DNA of 64,000 nt from Desulfatibacillum sp. (GCA_016342355.1 JAEINP010000015.1:24704-88703); one strand, 5' to 3'; counted from the first letter of the stretch, positions 37,074 through 47,085 are shown. Notes: a model not told the origin generated them from the letters alone. A program made the numbers and translations.

Positions 37074-38102
37074 ATGAAAGCATATTACATCGGGCTGGAC
37101 ATTCACAGGAAAACAATTGCCTATTGCATGAAAATCCAGAACGGCAAAATCATGGACCAGGGAACCATACAGGCCACGCGCCAGGGTCTTTCCGGGTGGC
37201 TCAAGACCTTGCCGGAACCACGCATCATCGCCATGGAGGCGACCATTTTCACGAGCTGGATCTACGATTTTCTCAAGCCTCACGCCCTGGAAATGCAGGT
37301 GGCTCATCCCCAGATGCTGAAAGCCATCACAGAGTCGAAAAAGAAAAACGACCAAAAGGACGCCCAAACCATCGCCGATCTGTTGCGCTGCAACCTTTTG
37401 CCCCAATGCCATATGATCGAAAGGGAGACCCGCGACCTCAGGCGAGTTCTCAGGTACCGCAATATGCTGGTCCGGGAGTGCGTCCGCATGAACAACAAAA
37501 TGGCCGGAATTCTGATGGAGACGGGGACTCCGTATAATAAAACGAAATTGCGCACTAAAAAATATGTGCATGAAGTCCTTGGTTCCGTGGATTACATTCC
37601 GGAGTCGGCCCGGGAGTTGCTATTGCTGTCCAAGGCAGGCTACGACTGGTTTCAGAAGGCGCAAAAGCGGCTTGTTTCGGCTCTGCGCAGCAACAGCCGG
37701 ATCTCCCAAAGAGTGGAAAGGCTCATGACGATCCCGGGAGTCGGAGAGATCACGGCCTTGACCTGGGTGCTTGAAATGGACGATCCCCATCGGTTTTCGT
37801 CCGTCAAAAAAGCGGTCAGCTATTGCGGGTTGTGCAGCGCCCAGATTGAATCCGCCGGGAAGCAGCGCCGGAACCCGATTTCCAAAAAGAGGAACAAACA
37901 TCTCCAGACCATTCTCATCGAGGCGGCGAAAATCGCCCCCTTATGGAACCCTGAATTGGCGGAGGTGTATGCGAGGGAAGCTGCAAAGGGAAACCGGAAC
38001 CAGGCGACCATCGCCGTGGCCAGAAAAATCGTGGCTTTTATGTTAGCCGTGGACAAACGCGAGGGAAACTTTGAAATTCCCGGTGAAAAACAGGCCGCTT
38101 AA
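37074..38102 (+). CDS. IS110-family transposase
   Basis: The protein has 342 residues. The N-terminal DEDD domain starts YYIGLDIHRKT (Asp9), with IAMEATIF and KNDQKDAQTIADLL. The C-terminal transposase_20 domain has LMTIPGVGEITALTWVLEMDD, FSSVKKAVSYCGLC and ISKKRNKHLQTILIEAA, including the conserved serine region. AGGAGG precedes the ATG. It appears intact. IS110 enzymes recombine DNA guided by a bridge RNA from the element's own non-coding end. Confidence 0.93.
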   Translation: MKAYYIGLDIHRKTIAYCMKIQNGKIMDQGTIQATRQGLSGWLKTLPEPRIIAMEATIFTSWIYDFLKPHALEMQVAHPQMLKAITESKKKNDQKDAQTIADLLRCNLLPQCHMIERETRDLRRVLRYRNMLVRECVRMNNKMAGILMETGTPYNKTKLRTKKYVHEVLGSVDYIPESARELLLLSKAGYDWFQKAQKRLVSALRSNSRISQRVERLMTIPGVGEITALTWVLEMDDPHRFSSVKKAVSYCGLCSAQIESAGKQRRNPISKKRNKHLQTILIEAAKIAPLWNPELAEVYAREAAKGNRNQATIAVARKIVAFMLAVDKREGNFEIPGEKQAA

Positions 38103-38460
38103 AAAAGAATTCCTGTAAAAGGAATGGGATAATACAACATATTGGCGAGAACAGGCTTTCCCGCCGGGCCTCCCAGTCTGGGGACTGCGCAAGAAAAGAC
38201 AGGATCTTTTTGAGGCGCCATTACTTGTGTTTGGAGGCTGGCGGGTTTGGACCCAAACTCAATCTTCTGTAAGGGGCGCGCCGATTTTTCCGGCAAGACC
38301 CGAGACAGCAAATGGATGTCTGGTCATGGGAGACCATGGACCCTGGGCAAGGATTAAAAAAAGCCGCCGTCCAATATGCACAGGTGAACAGGCAGCCGCC
38401 AGGGGGCGTTCCTCCAGGAAGGACGGGAAATCTCCATTTTTCCCTTGACATTACTTATCA
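38103..38460 (+). other. Non-coding right flank of the IS110 element
   Basis: No gene is supported. Small hairpins are present, ATTCCT/AGGAAT (38109-38125) just after the transposase and TGGTC/GACCA (38321-38336). This flank is a second place where a bridge RNA could be encoded. Confidence 0.5.
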
Positions 38461-38469
38461 TGGATGTCC

Positions 38470-38498
38470 CCCGAATACCCCGAATATAGTCCCGAATA
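38470..38498 (+). repeat. Three copies of CCCGAATA
   Basis: CCCGAATA occurs at 38470-38477, 38479-38486 and 38491-38498, within 71 bases of the start of the next gene. It may be a small operator or a flank of the insertion. Confidence 0.5.
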
Positions 38499-38540
38499 CA
38501 ATATGCAATTACCCATGCCTGTTAGTTGTTAAGGTGACTT

Positions 38541-38915
38541 ATGATGACAAAAAGACCGCTACCAATTACCATCATCGTGTTTGTATTTTTTGCAGAAGGT
38601 CTATTGCGTTTTGGGGGGGCGATAGCGTTACTCCTGATCAGCTTCGGAGACATTGTTTTAGCACAATTTCAGATGTTTAGCTTTGTTATGGTCAGCTTTG
38701 CCAATCTTGTAGCTTGTTTTGGATTGTGGAAATTGCGACAATGGGGAGTTCTCCTGTTTATAGGGGTATGGCTATTCAATTTTTTTTATGCCTTGATTTT
38801 GGAAGGTGGACCTATTGGCCTTACCAAATCACCTTGGGATTGTTTTATGTTCCTTATCTCTCCGGTGTTATTTGCAATAGTGATCTTGCCTTACTGGAAA
38901 CGATTTAATAACTGA
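38541..38915 (+). CDS. Small membrane protein of unknown function
   Basis: The protein has 124 residues and is mostly hydrophobic, with about four membrane helices (about 8-30, 38-62, 68-88, 100-118). AAGGTGACTT precedes the ATG. I do not recognise the family. It stands alone between the IS110 element and a gene-free stretch. Hydrophobic pattern and ribosome site support that it is real. Confidence 0.65.
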   Translation: MMTKRPLPITIIVFVFFAEGLLRFGGAIALLLISFGDIVLAQFQMFSFVMVSFANLVACFGLWKLRQWGVLLFIGVWLFNFFYALILEGGPIGLTKSPWDCFMFLISPVLFAIVILPYWKRFNN

Positions 38916-39434
38916 CTTTGGGGGTCATTTTATAGACTTTGCGAGACATCCCTGATTAAGTAACCATCTTTACTTTTAAGATATTTTTGGGTCACATTCT
39001 GCGGGTTGGCGGTTAAAACCAAAGCGATTGTTTTGCGAAGTGGCCCTGGAGGATGAATTACACCGGGCCGCGGGTGGCGCTGACAACCCGAAAGAGTAGC
39101 AGTAGGGTTGGCAGTGGCAGCGTAGTGTGATGCCAGGGTCTGAAAAGACAGTTTTTCCAGGCAGGGTTTTCCTTGGAAGCCGAGACACTGAATGTCCGGC
39201 AAAAGAGGGATAATACACAGGATTGATTCGGGTTCGATGCGGATCACCGGTTTGCACTGAGGGTCATGGTCGAACCTATTGTACTTCGGCCCCAGGCGAC
39301 CAGTTGTCCGGGCTACCCTTTTTTATGTGGCCGCGTTGCGGCGGTGATTTTAAATGGGCGCAGCAAGCAGCGCCCCTACGGCAAAATGCAAGGACCCCGG
39401 ATTCCCGACTGAAACACTCGGGCATTTCCCGCTC
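38916..39434. other. Gene-free stretch with repeat-like features
   Basis: About 520 bases. Two overlapping minus-strand frames of 105 and 93 codons exist but conflict and have no family match. Inverted repeats include the next entry. It may be a decayed or non-autonomous element. Confidence 0.4.
39356..39375. repeat. Short palindromic repeat
   Basis: GGGCGC (39356-39361) and GCGCCC (39370-39375) flank AGCAAGCA, extended by inner GC pairs. It resembles the GC-rich extragenic palindromes scattered in bacterial genomes; other copies were not found in this window. Confidence 0.45.
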
Positions 39435-40889
39435 TCACACAGCCCGGGCTACAATGATGGTCATGTCGTCTTCCATCTTATGCCCCTGGCTAAAGGCCTG
39501 GGCCGCATCCAGGATTTTTTCCGTAATGATTGCCGCTTTTTGGCGGGCATGGCTTCGGATAATTTCTTCCAGGGCTCTTTTGCCGAACATTTGGCCTTCC
39601 GGATTGACGGCCTCCCAAATGCCGTCCGTGGCCACAACCAGAACCTTGCCTGGGGTAAACCCCTCCATGTGATATTCCTGGAAGACCCAATCAGGAGATA
39701 AGCCCAAAGCCACTCCCCTGCCTTCCAGATACTGGAAGGAGTCGGAATCGGGATCGTACAGAAAGGCCGGATCGTGCCCGGCTCTGACCCAGGTGAGGCT
39801 TTGTTTCTCTCTGTCAACGACCGTGTAAGAAAAGGTCATGAAGCGCCCTGTTTCCCAAGTATCCCGGGTCAATTGGCTGTTCAGGGTTGTGACGATTTCG
39901 GCCGGGCTTTTGTCTTCCATAGCCAGGGTTCGAAATATGGAACGGGCTGTCGCCATGTGCAGGGCCGCTCCCACGCCGTGCCCCGAGGCGTCAGCCATCA
40001 AGAGCCCTACCTTGTTGTCCGGGAGTTCAATGAAATCGTAATAATCCCCCCCGGTCAGGCTGCAATACCGGCTTGCGCCGGCGATATCCAATCCCGCCAT
40101 TTGGGGTGGGCTGCGGGGCAACAGGTTTTGTTGCACCTCCTCCGCCAATCGCAATTCTCCCAACAACTCTTTGCGGTGATTAAGCCCCTGAATCATTCTG
40201 TTGGTGTGGCCTGCAATCACGCCGAATTCATCGTTGGTGGCCACGGGCACCAGCCTGGACAGGTCTCCCTCGCTCACGCTCTCCAGGACATTGGTTTCAT
40301 TTTGGAAAAGGAGTTTCAGGTTTCGGGAGTATGACCAGATCATATTGATGGCAAGGGCCAGGAATATACCCATGATAAACAGGATGTCCCGGCCAACGGA
40401 TTTTTGGGCTCTGGAAATATCCTGCATATTGTTTCCTGCGGAAGTAAGCCACGCAATATCCTTGAGAACCACCAGATAGATCACCAGGGTGGTGAGCAGG
40501 GTGGAGGAAACCGCCACCAGGGAGAACTTTCGGGTGACTGAATAGAACCTTTTGGGAGGCAGGAAATTATTGGTGTCCAGAGCCTGGAGGATGACTTGCC
40601 GCTCCCGATGCAGGGCCATGTCTACGGCTATGAAAAAGCCCGCCAGGGCAAAGCCAATGAACAGCAAGCCTGCGCTCACCAGGGGGAAACCCAAAAACAG
40701 ACGGGCGTAGAGGGAGCCCAGGAATCCAAAAAACAAAACCAGAGCCAGGTCCAGGGTCATTTGCCTGCCGGACTGGGATGCGGGGTTGGCCAAAACCCAC
40801 CGTTTTTCCAGATACCAGCGGGGCGCCAAGGCCGCTCCAAAGGAAAAAAATATCGCCGCCCCCAAGATCACGGGGGGCAGGTTTTCCAT
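39435..40889 (-). CDS. Membrane-bound RsbU/SpoIIE-type protein phosphatase
   Basis: The protein has 484 residues. Four hydrophobic segments occur within residues 1-190, followed by a HAMP domain (about 190-245) and a PP2C-type SpoIIE domain (about 260-484) with GGDYYDFIEL, LMADASGHGVGAALHM, GHDPAFLY, VATDGIWEAVN and DDMTIIVA, containing the metal-binding aspartates. It would dephosphorylate a serine on an anti-anti-sigma factor or similar partner. No such partner is adjacent. Confidence 0.92.
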   Translation of the reverse strand: MENLPPVILGAAIFFSFGAALAPRWYLEKRWVLANPASQSGRQMTLDLALVLFFGFLGSLYARLFLGFPLVSAGLLFIGFALAGFFIAVDMALHRERQVILQALDTNNFLPPKRFYSVTRKFSLVAVSSTLLTTLVIYLVVLKDIAWLTSAGNNMQDISRAQKSVGRDILFIMGIFLALAINMIWSYSRNLKLLFQNETNVLESVSEGDLSRLVPVATNDEFGVIAGHTNRMIQGLNHRKELLGELRLAEEVQQNLLPRSPPQMAGLDIAGASRYCSLTGGDYYDFIELPDNKVGLLMADASGHGVGAALHMATARSIFRTLAMEDKSPAEIVTTLNSQLTRDTWETGRFMTFSYTVVDREKQSLTWVRAGHDPAFLYDPDSDSFQYLEGRGVALGLSPDWVFQEYHMEGFTPGKVLVVATDGIWEAVNPEGQMFGKRALEEIIRSHARQKAAIITEKILDAAQAFSQGHKMEDDMTIIVARAV

Positions 40890-41035
40890 GAACGGTCAGA
40901 CCTTTCCCCCATAAAGGGTCAGGACGGCGGTGAATATTAAATATAATAAGGCAATACGCATAAAGCCCCCTTTGTTGCGTTGTTTTATAAAACCGGAAAT
41001 TATGTTTTCATTATGCCATGGTCTTGAACTTTATG

Positions 41036-43195
41036 TCACTCTGACAGAAGTTTAAAAAACTCATTAGGGTCTGTGACCGGCTGCTGGCACGAAAAGCCCT
41101 GGCAAACATAGGCTGTAGCTCTGCCTCCCAGGCTGGTTTGTCCCTTGGCGTAAGGGGCGATTTCCACAATTTCCGGATTATCCTCCACGTTGGAGCGCAG
41201 CACCACGACCTTGTTGGGCAAAAAGCGCTGATGAATCCCTTTAAGCATGGCGCGGGTGTCTTTTGCTCCGGGATCGCCTGCAATCACAATTTCACTGGAC
41301 GGCCCAACCATGAAATCCAAAGCGCCCATGAGATGGGTATACCCATAAGGCTGGTTGGCGATCTGGCCTGAAAATGCCTCGAAAATGGCCTGCGCCTTGT
41401 CCCGGTAATCTTCATCGGCGGTAATGCCCGCCAAGCGCATTAGATTGAGAGCGGCTACGGAGTTGCCCGAGGGCATGGCTCCGTCATAAAGATCCTTGCC
41501 GCGCATGAACAGTTTTTCCCCGTGCTCCGGGCTCATAAACAGTCCGCCATCCTTGGAATCCCAAAAAAGCTCCAGCATGGTTTGGTTCAGGGCGATTGCC
41601 TGCTTTAGCCATTTAATGTCAAAGGTGGACTCGTACAATTCCAAGAGTCCCCACACCATGAAGGCATAATCGTCCACAAGGCCTGGCAGGGCGGATTCTC
41701 CGTCCCTGAACCGCTTGAGCAAATGGCCCTGGCTGTCACGGAGTGTGTCCAGAATGAAATCCGCAGCTCGGGCCGCGGCGACGGTATAGTCTTCATTCTC
41801 CAGAATGCGCCCTCCCTTTGCAAGAGCCGCGATCATGAGGCCGTTCCAGTCCGTTAGGATTTTGTCGTCCTTATAAGGGTGAATACGTTTTTTTCGTTCT
41901 GCAAACAACCTGGACCGGGCGCTTTCCAGACGGAGGGCCAGATCCTGGCGATCCAAGCCCATGTCGCGGGCGATTTCCGGAATTGATTTTTGAAGATGGG
42001 GAATGCTATCCCCGGTTTTAAGCCCGGTGGCTTGGTCAATAAAGTTCCCGCCCCTTACCAGATTGTAGGCGGGGACAAACAGGGCGGCGTCCTCCTTGCC
42101 CAGGATTGCAGTGACCTCCTGGGGAGTCCATACGTAAAATTTGCCTTCCTCGCCTTCACTGTCCGCATCCTCGGCGCTGTAAAAACCACCCTCCGGGGAG
42201 GTCATATCCCTAAGCACATAGGTGAAGATTTCCCGGGAATTGACGGCGTATTCCTCTTTGCCCGTGACCTGAAAGGCTTCCAGCAGAGCGTTGGCGGTCA
42301 GGGCCTGGTCATAGAGCATTTTTTCAAAGTGGGGGAGGAGCCAGCCCGGATCTGTGGCATAGCGATGAATTCCAAAGCCCACATGGTCGTAAATCCCGCC
42401 CATGCGCATGGACTGGAGGGTCTTTTCCACCATGTCCAGGGCGGCGGCGTCGCCCGTGCGTTTCCAATACCGTAACAGGAAGGTCAGGTTGTGAGGCGTG
42501 GGAAACTTGTTGCCCTTGCCGAACCCGCCGCGCTGGCTGTCGAAGGAGGCTTGCAACCCGGCGAAGGCCTTGCCCAAAGTCTGGGGACCAAGGTTTGCCT
42601 GGTCCTGCCGGGGGGGTGTTTGAGATAAGGCGCTGACCACTTGCTTGGCCGCACCCAGCGCCTTGGAGCGCTCGTTTTTCCAAAGTTCGCCCAGGATGGA
42701 CGACAGCCTCAATATGCCCGGGCGCCCCATGCGGTCTTCCTTGGGGAAATAAGTTCCGGCGAAAAAAGGTTCCCGGTCCGGGGTGAGGAAAACACTCATG
42801 GGCCAGCCGCCGGAGCCGGTCATGGCCTGGGTGACGTTCATGTATACATGATCAATGTCCGGCCTCTCTTCCCGATCCACCTTGATGCACACAAAATATT
42901 TGTTCAATTGGGCGGCTACGTCCTTATCCTCAAAGGATTCACGCTCCATGACGTGGCACCAGTGACAGGTGGAATATCCAATGGATAAAAAAACCGGCTT
43001 GTCTTCCTTTTTTGCCTGCTCAAAAGCCTCATCCCCCCAAGAGCGCCAGTCTACGGGATTGGCGGCGTGCTGGAGAAGGTAGGGGCTTTTTTCAAAAATC
43101 AGGCGGTTGTATTGATCGCCTCCGTCAGGTGGAAGATTTTTTATTTGTTCCAATGTGAGTGATGATTGATGTCTGGTGTGTCCCTTGAATTCCAT
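41036..43195 (-). CDS. yyaL: YyaL/SSP411-family protein (thioredoxin-like plus alpha/alpha barrel)
   Basis: The protein has 719 residues. The thioredoxin-like N-terminal domain has [16 protein letters not shown] (Cys77, Cys80) and [15 protein letters not shown]; the rest resembles a glycoside-hydrolase-like helical barrel ([34 protein letters not shown]). The family is widespread (DUF255) with no settled function. It stands alone on the minus strand. Confidence 0.92.
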   Translation of the reverse strand: MEFKGHTRHQSSLTLEQIKNLPPDGGDQYNRLIFEKSPYLLQHAANPVDWRSWGDEAFEQAKKEDKPVFLSIGYSTCHWCHVMERESFEDKDVAAQLNKYFVCIKVDREERPDIDHVYMNVTQAMTGSGGWPMSVFLTPDREPFFAGTYFPKEDRMGRPGILRLSSILGELWKNERSKALGAAKQVVSALSQTPPRQDQANLGPQTLGKAFAGLQASFDSQRGGFGKGNKFPTPHNLTFLLRYWKRTGDAAALDMVEKTLQSMRMGGIYDHVGFGIHRYATDPGWLLPHFEKMLYDQALTANALLEAFQVTGKEEYAVNSREIFTYVLRDMTSPEGGFYSAEDADSEGEEGKFYVWTPQEVTAILGKEDAALFVPAYNLVRGGNFIDQATGLKTGDSIPHLQKSIPEIARDMGLDRQDLALRLESARSRLFAERKKRIHPYKDDKILTDWNGLMIAALAKGGRILENEDYTVAAARAADFILDTLRDSQGHLLKRFRDGESALPGLVDDYAFMVWGLLELYESTFDIKWLKQAIALNQTMLELFWDSKDGGLFMSPEHGEKLFMRGKDLYDGAMPSGNSVAALNLMRLAGITADEDYRDKAQAIFEAFSGQIANQPYGYTHLMGALDFMVGPSSEIVIAGDPGAKDTRAMLKGIHQRFLPNKVVVLRSNVEDNPEIVEIAPYAKGQTSLGGRATAYVCQGFSCQQPVTDPNEFFKLLSE

Positions 43196-43405
43196 AGAGC
43201 GTCCTGTCCCCTTCCTGCTTGTTGAGCAGTATAGGCCTGCAACAAAAGAAGCCGCAAAGACCTCTTATATATATTAGTAACTACTCTCAACAATATGCAC
43301 TATATGAACAGGATGCAATAGAACCGAGGATCATTTATGGGATTTGGTGAATAGACTTTGTTTCAATGCCCCGGGAATTTGAGGCGAAAACCAAGTCTAT
43401 GGAGA

Positions 43406-43443
43406 AAAACGCCTGATGGAATCAGCGAACCATCAGGCGTTTT
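43406..43443 (-). terminator. Intrinsic terminator of the GEVED/C39-like gene
   Basis: AAAACGCCTGATGG (43406-43419) pairs perfectly with CCATCAGGCGTTTT (43430-43443); on the minus strand the stem is followed by TTTTTCTCC-like sequence, starting 3 bases after the stop codon. Confidence 0.9.
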
Positions 43444-43445
43444 GG

Positions 43446-45239
43446 CTAATTCTCGCCGGTTACCACGCCTCCGCCGCCACCATTGTCTGAGGTGTCGGTC
43501 AGGTATTCTTCAAATACATGGGTGATTTCCGCCTTTTTGCCACCGGCGCCGGGATAATTTTTCACCTCCAGGCCTGCTTTGTTTTCAGCGTCACTGGACC
43601 CTTTGGCGGCCCCGTTGGCCACGGTGTAAGTTTGTTCGCCCTTTTCCCTGTGGAGAGGGTCTACAAAAGTCAGGGTCAGGTTGCCGTTTTGGTCCATGGT
43701 GGCGCCTGTGACGATGACCATATGGCCTTCCGCAGGGACGCTTTCAGGCTTGTATGTCAGAACGACTTCCACGTCACGCCCTTTGGAAACAGCCTGGTAG
43801 ATCTGGTTAAAGCTAGGATTGGTTCTTTCTTTGGTGGTGAGGCCGGTTCCAGTGGCTGCTTTAAGGGCGTTGGATGCGGCCTTTTTACCGTTCATAAAAC
43901 CGCCCAGGGATGTCCCCCTGTTGGGAAGGTCCATCATGCCTCCAGTTTTCATGGCATCCTTAAGTTTTTCATTAATAAATTCCCCGGCGGGATTGGGCCA
44001 TTCCGGGATGCCCTCAAAGATGGTCCCTGTGATCCTGGACGGCTCCACGGGATCTTCCGGATAGGCGGCCTCCTGGATATCCATGTCCAGCCCGGCCTTT
44101 TCCATGAGATATTGCACGGAATTGACCGCGCAGGTGGGCATGCAGTCGTGAGATCCTTCCTGTTTGGTCCCCACCATTTCCGGGATATAGGCCTTTTTCT
44201 TAAAAGCCTCCAGGCCTCCTCCAGGGGGTTCGGCCATGCCCCCGGGGGCCTGGGTCACGGGATGGGCGCTGCCGCCTTCGGCCTTTTTTCCGGCAGGCGC
44301 CCCAATAACCGGGGGGACGGGGTTTTCGGGGCCGTCATAAATTGGCGGTTCGGGGTTAGGCCATTGGAGGGGCGGGACCTCCCAGACGGGTGGTTCGACC
44401 CCGTAGTTGATCGGCCAGTCGTAGGGGGTGATAGAGGTTCCTCCTTGGGGATCGAAACACCAGTCTTCGGTTTCGCCCCGTTCAAAGCCTCCAGCTGGAC
44501 CGGAGCCATCCCAGCCGTTATCGCCGAACAGGGCAGGGTCAATCATTTCTGTGGTCAGGGTGAATCGCATGCACGGATAGGCGGCCAGGGCGCCGGAGTC
44601 CATAAGGGAGAAGGTGGTGCTTACATCCTTTTGCCGCCCTTTGTATTGGATGGGCAGGTTAATCACAATCCATTCATGTTGGCGATTAGGCAGGACGCCA
44701 TAGGACTGGAATTGTCCGTCATTATTCAGATCCGCCGCCACATTCAGGTAACGCACGGCGGTGTTGCTGTCCGTGCCCACCGACACCCTGATCACCCCTA
44801 TGTTAATGGGTTGGCCCCCGGAAGTGACCGGGTAGATGAGGAAGTCTCCGTCATCGAAATCCTGATCGATCATTTTGGCGTCCAACTCCGTGTCCGTGGT
44901 GGACGAGGAGGAGGCGCCTATCCATTCGTGGGAAACGTCTCTGTGATAAGGGCCTGTGCGGCCTAAGGCGGCATTGGATGTTCCCAGGGAGGTGGGAAAG
45001 TTGGTGGCGGCGTCATCCAGGTCTCCAAAATCAGCGGCCTGGTTGGAGATTTTAGCCAAGGTCCGCATATTGTAGAGAACTTCCACCATGTTAATAACAG
45101 AGTCCCCGTTCACATCTCCAAGAACCACTCCCGGGGGACCAGCCACAGGGTCTTTTCGTTGGCCTGCAACATCATCGGCAAAAATTGGTTGGACAGAAAA
45201 CATGAATACAACAATGAGGCTCATGAATGGCTTTTTCAT
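43446..45239 (-). CDS. Secreted protein with dockerin-like repeat, GEVED domain and C39-like cysteine peptidase domain
   Basis: From the ATG at MKKPFMSLIVVF (an ATG two codons earlier is equally possible) the protein has 597 residues. A signal peptide ends at FADD. GDVNGDSVINMVEVLY is a calcium-binding dockerin-type repeat. A beta domain ends in GETEDWCFDP, as in GEVED domains. A Pro-rich linker leads to a C39-like fold with Gln six residues before Cys (KQEGSHDC), His in GHMVIV and Asp in FVDPLHR, so the peptidase site looks complete. Substrate unknown. Confidence 0.75.
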   Translation of the reverse strand: MKKPFMSLIVVFMFSVQPIFADDVAGQRKDPVAGPPGVVLGDVNGDSVINMVEVLYNMRTLAKISNQAADFGDLDDAATNFPTSLGTSNAALGRTGPYHRDVSHEWIGASSSSTTDTELDAKMIDQDFDDGDFLIYPVTSGGQPINIGVIRVSVGTDSNTAVRYLNVAADLNNDGQFQSYGVLPNRQHEWIVINLPIQYKGRQKDVSTTFSLMDSGALAAYPCMRFTLTTEMIDPALFGDNGWDGSGPAGGFERGETEDWCFDPQGGTSITPYDWPINYGVEPPVWEVPPLQWPNPEPPIYDGPENPVPPVIGAPAGKKAEGGSAHPVTQAPGGMAEPPGGGLEAFKKKAYIPEMVGTKQEGSHDCMPTCAVNSVQYLMEKAGLDMDIQEAAYPEDPVEPSRITGTIFEGIPEWPNPAGEFINEKLKDAMKTGGMMDLPNRGTSLGGFMNGKKAASNALKAATGTGLTTKERTNPSFNQIYQAVSKGRDVEVVLTYKPESVPAEGHMVIVTGATMDQNGNLTLTFVDPLHREKGEQTYTVANGAAKGSSDAENKAGLEVKNYPGAGGKKAEITHVFEEYLTDTSDNGGGGGVVTGEN

Positions 45240-45369
45240 GGTCATTTTCCTTCCCTGTCCGCCGGGCGTGATCGCCCAGGCTGTTTGTGATCCGGTGTTC
45301 ATAATTATGACAAGGGAGGATTCTCATGTCAAAATGTTTTGGGAGTGATGATGGGTTTGTTAAACAAAG

Positions 45370-45390
45370 GGGCGGGTTGGAAACCCGCCC
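45370..45390 (-). terminator. Terminator of the SRPBCC gene
   Basis: GGGCGGGTT (45370-45378) pairs with AACCCGCCC (45382-45390); on the minus strand CTTTGTTTA follows. It lies 10 bases past the stop codon at 45400. Confidence 0.7.
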
Positions 45391-45399
45391 AAAGTCATT

Positions 45400-45891
45400 T
45401 TATGTGGCGATCATTCGCCCGGTTTCGCAATAATGGGTCAGGGTGTCCGCCAAAAAATCCAGGGATACAAGCATTTTGTCATGGAGATTTTGGTCAGTGA
45501 ATTTTTCATTGTTGGGGCTGGTGGAGGTCAGTTCCTTGCGCCAGCTAATCCGGGAATGGCTGTCACCCAAAGGGGTAACCTGTGCGGATGTCCTGGCCAC
45601 CGCCCTGTCCCGGTAATGGATGATGAACTCCACACGCGTGGCTTTGGGATCGTGCAGGATGGTGATCCAGGTGGCGGTCACGGGCTCTTCAAACAAATGG
45701 GCGCCTGACATGGTTTCCCGGAAGATGCAGCCGGTTTCGTTCACCCCGCTTTTGGAGTAAACCAAGTCGTATTCCCATTGGGGAATCCACTTTTCTTCCA
45801 GCACCGGGCATAGCAGGGGGAATAAATCCCGGGGCGCGGCCTGGATGGTTTTTTCCTTCTCGCATACGATTTTTCTGCCGATGTTTTGCAT
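45400..45891 (-). CDS. SRPBCC-family (START-like) protein
   Basis: The start was set at MQNIGRKIVCEKEK with AAGGAGAAC upstream; the product has 163 residues. Features such as IQAAPRDLFPLLCPVLEEKWIPQWEYDLVYS and the TWITILHDPKATRVEFI beta pattern fit a polyketide-cyclase/SRPBCC fold that binds a small hydrophobic ligand. It is divergent from an AraC-type regulator 133 bases away, which probably controls it. The ligand is unknown. Confidence 0.75.
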   Translation of the reverse strand: MQNIGRKIVCEKEKTIQAAPRDLFPLLCPVLEEKWIPQWEYDLVYSKSGVNETGCIFRETMSGAHLFEEPVTATWITILHDPKATRVEFIIHYRDRAVARTSAQVTPLGDSHSRISWRKELTSTSPNNEKFTDQNLHDKMLVSLDFLADTLTHYCETGRMIAT

Positions 45892-46024
45892 GATGTTCTC
45901 CTTGGGTTTTGGGGGTTGCTCAATCAACCTGGAGCAAGGTATACAGAAATCGGTCCCCCGAATATTGACCCTTGGCGAGAATCTTTTGACCATTTGCGCA
46001 GTTCTTTGCAAAGGACATGGACCC

Positions 46025-47047
46025 ATGCCCCGGCAACCCACAGTTTCCTCCCATATGGTGCAAAACCTGAAAAGGTATCTGCTTGGGCAGGGCCGGGACT
46101 TTGGGAGGATTTGCGCGGCGGCGGGGATTTCTTCGGAATCGGCGGTTTTCTCCGATCCCGAGGCGCGACTTTTTGCCGGGGATTATCTGAACCTGTTTTT
46201 GGAATCAAAAAAAGCCAGCGGAGACCCATGCTTTGGCCTGAATTTTGGCCGGGAAATGGCCCGAAGCTATCCGGGCGGCAGTGTTCTCATTAGCATGATG
46301 ATGAACTGCCCCACCGTGGGTGAGGCCCTGGACCGATTTTTCCGGTATCATGACCTCATGGCCGACGCCTTACGGCCCTGCATGAATATTGACGGGGATT
46401 TTGTTCGCCTGGGCTGGAAACCGACCATCCCGGGGTTTCATCCCCCCGTGCAGATCGCCGAAACCCTGCTTTCATTTTTTGCCGGAATTTTGGAATTTTT
46501 GGGAGAGGGGCGCGTTGTCCTGCATGAGGTGCGATTTCACTACCCCAAACCGGGTAGCGCCATTCTGCACGAACAAAGATTCCAGGCTCCATTGATGTTT
46601 GATCAGCCGGAAAGCGTATTGGTTATCCGGAAGAGTTTTCTTTCACTCCCTGTTCCCCTGTCCAACTCCGCCCTGCTGGAAACCCTGGAAAATTTCGCCA
46701 ACAAATTGCTTCACAGGATATATTTTTCAAAGACATGGTCCCATAGAGTGGGCGAAAACCTGTCCGCAAGGCTGCTTAAGGGAAAGCCATTCGGAGTGGA
46801 CGCCGTGGCCCGGGACCTGGGCGTGAGCGCCCGGAGCCTGCAAGGCCGCCTCAAGGAGGAAGGCGCGACTTACCGCCAAATCCTGGATTACGTGCGCAGG
46901 GAAACCGCCTTGAAATGCTTGCAAGATGGAGGAATGACCCTGTGCGACATCGCCTTTTTGTTGGGCTTTTCCGAGCAAAGCGCCTTTAACCGGGCCTTTA
47001 AAAGATGGACAGGCAGCAACCCCAAAGCCTGCCTGCCCAAGGATTAA
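46025..47047 (+). CDS. AraC-family transcriptional regulator
   Basis: The start was set at MPRQPTVSSHMVQNL, preceded by AAAGGAC; the product has 340 residues. The N-terminal two thirds match the arabinose-binding-like AraC group (OruR/PchR-like layout). The C-terminal helix-turn-helix pair has VDAVARDLGVSARSLQGRLKEEGATYRQILD and DIAFLLGFSEQSAFNRAFKRWTG. It is divergent from the SRPBCC gene, its likely target. Confidence 0.88.
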   Translation: MPRQPTVSSHMVQNLKRYLLGQGRDFGRICAAAGISSESAVFSDPEARLFAGDYLNLFLESKKASGDPCFGLNFGREMARSYPGGSVLISMMMNCPTVGEALDRFFRYHDLMADALRPCMNIDGDFVRLGWKPTIPGFHPPVQIAETLLSFFAGILEFLGEGRVVLHEVRFHYPKPGSAILHEQRFQAPLMFDQPESVLVIRKSFLSLPVPLSNSALLETLENFANKLLHRIYFSKTWSHRVGENLSARLLKGKPFGVDAVARDLGVSARSLQGRLKEEGATYRQILDYVRRETALKCLQDGGMTLCDIAFLLGFSEQSAFNRAFKRWTGSNPKACLPKD

Positions 47048-47085
47048 CGGCATGATCGGATGTTCGCACAAGAGGCTCGTTATGT

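Larger units (their letters stand above)
36974..38460 (+). mobile_element. IS110-family insertion sequence (approximate bounds)
   Basis: The transposase gene is intact and flanked by non-coding, structured DNA of about 100 bases or more on the left and about 350 on the right. IS110 elements lack clear terminal inverted repeats and target duplications, and none was found, so the ends are estimates. The insertion lies between the sigma54 activator gene and a small membrane protein gene. Confidence 0.6.

Noticed and set aside
38930..39257. Two overlapping minus-strand frames of 105 and 93 codons
   Set aside because: They conflict in frame, have no ribosome site and no recognisable family.
43518..44966. 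Plus-strand frame of 482 codons
   Set aside because: It is antisense to the GEVED/C39-like gene, whose signal peptide, motifs and terminator are coherent.
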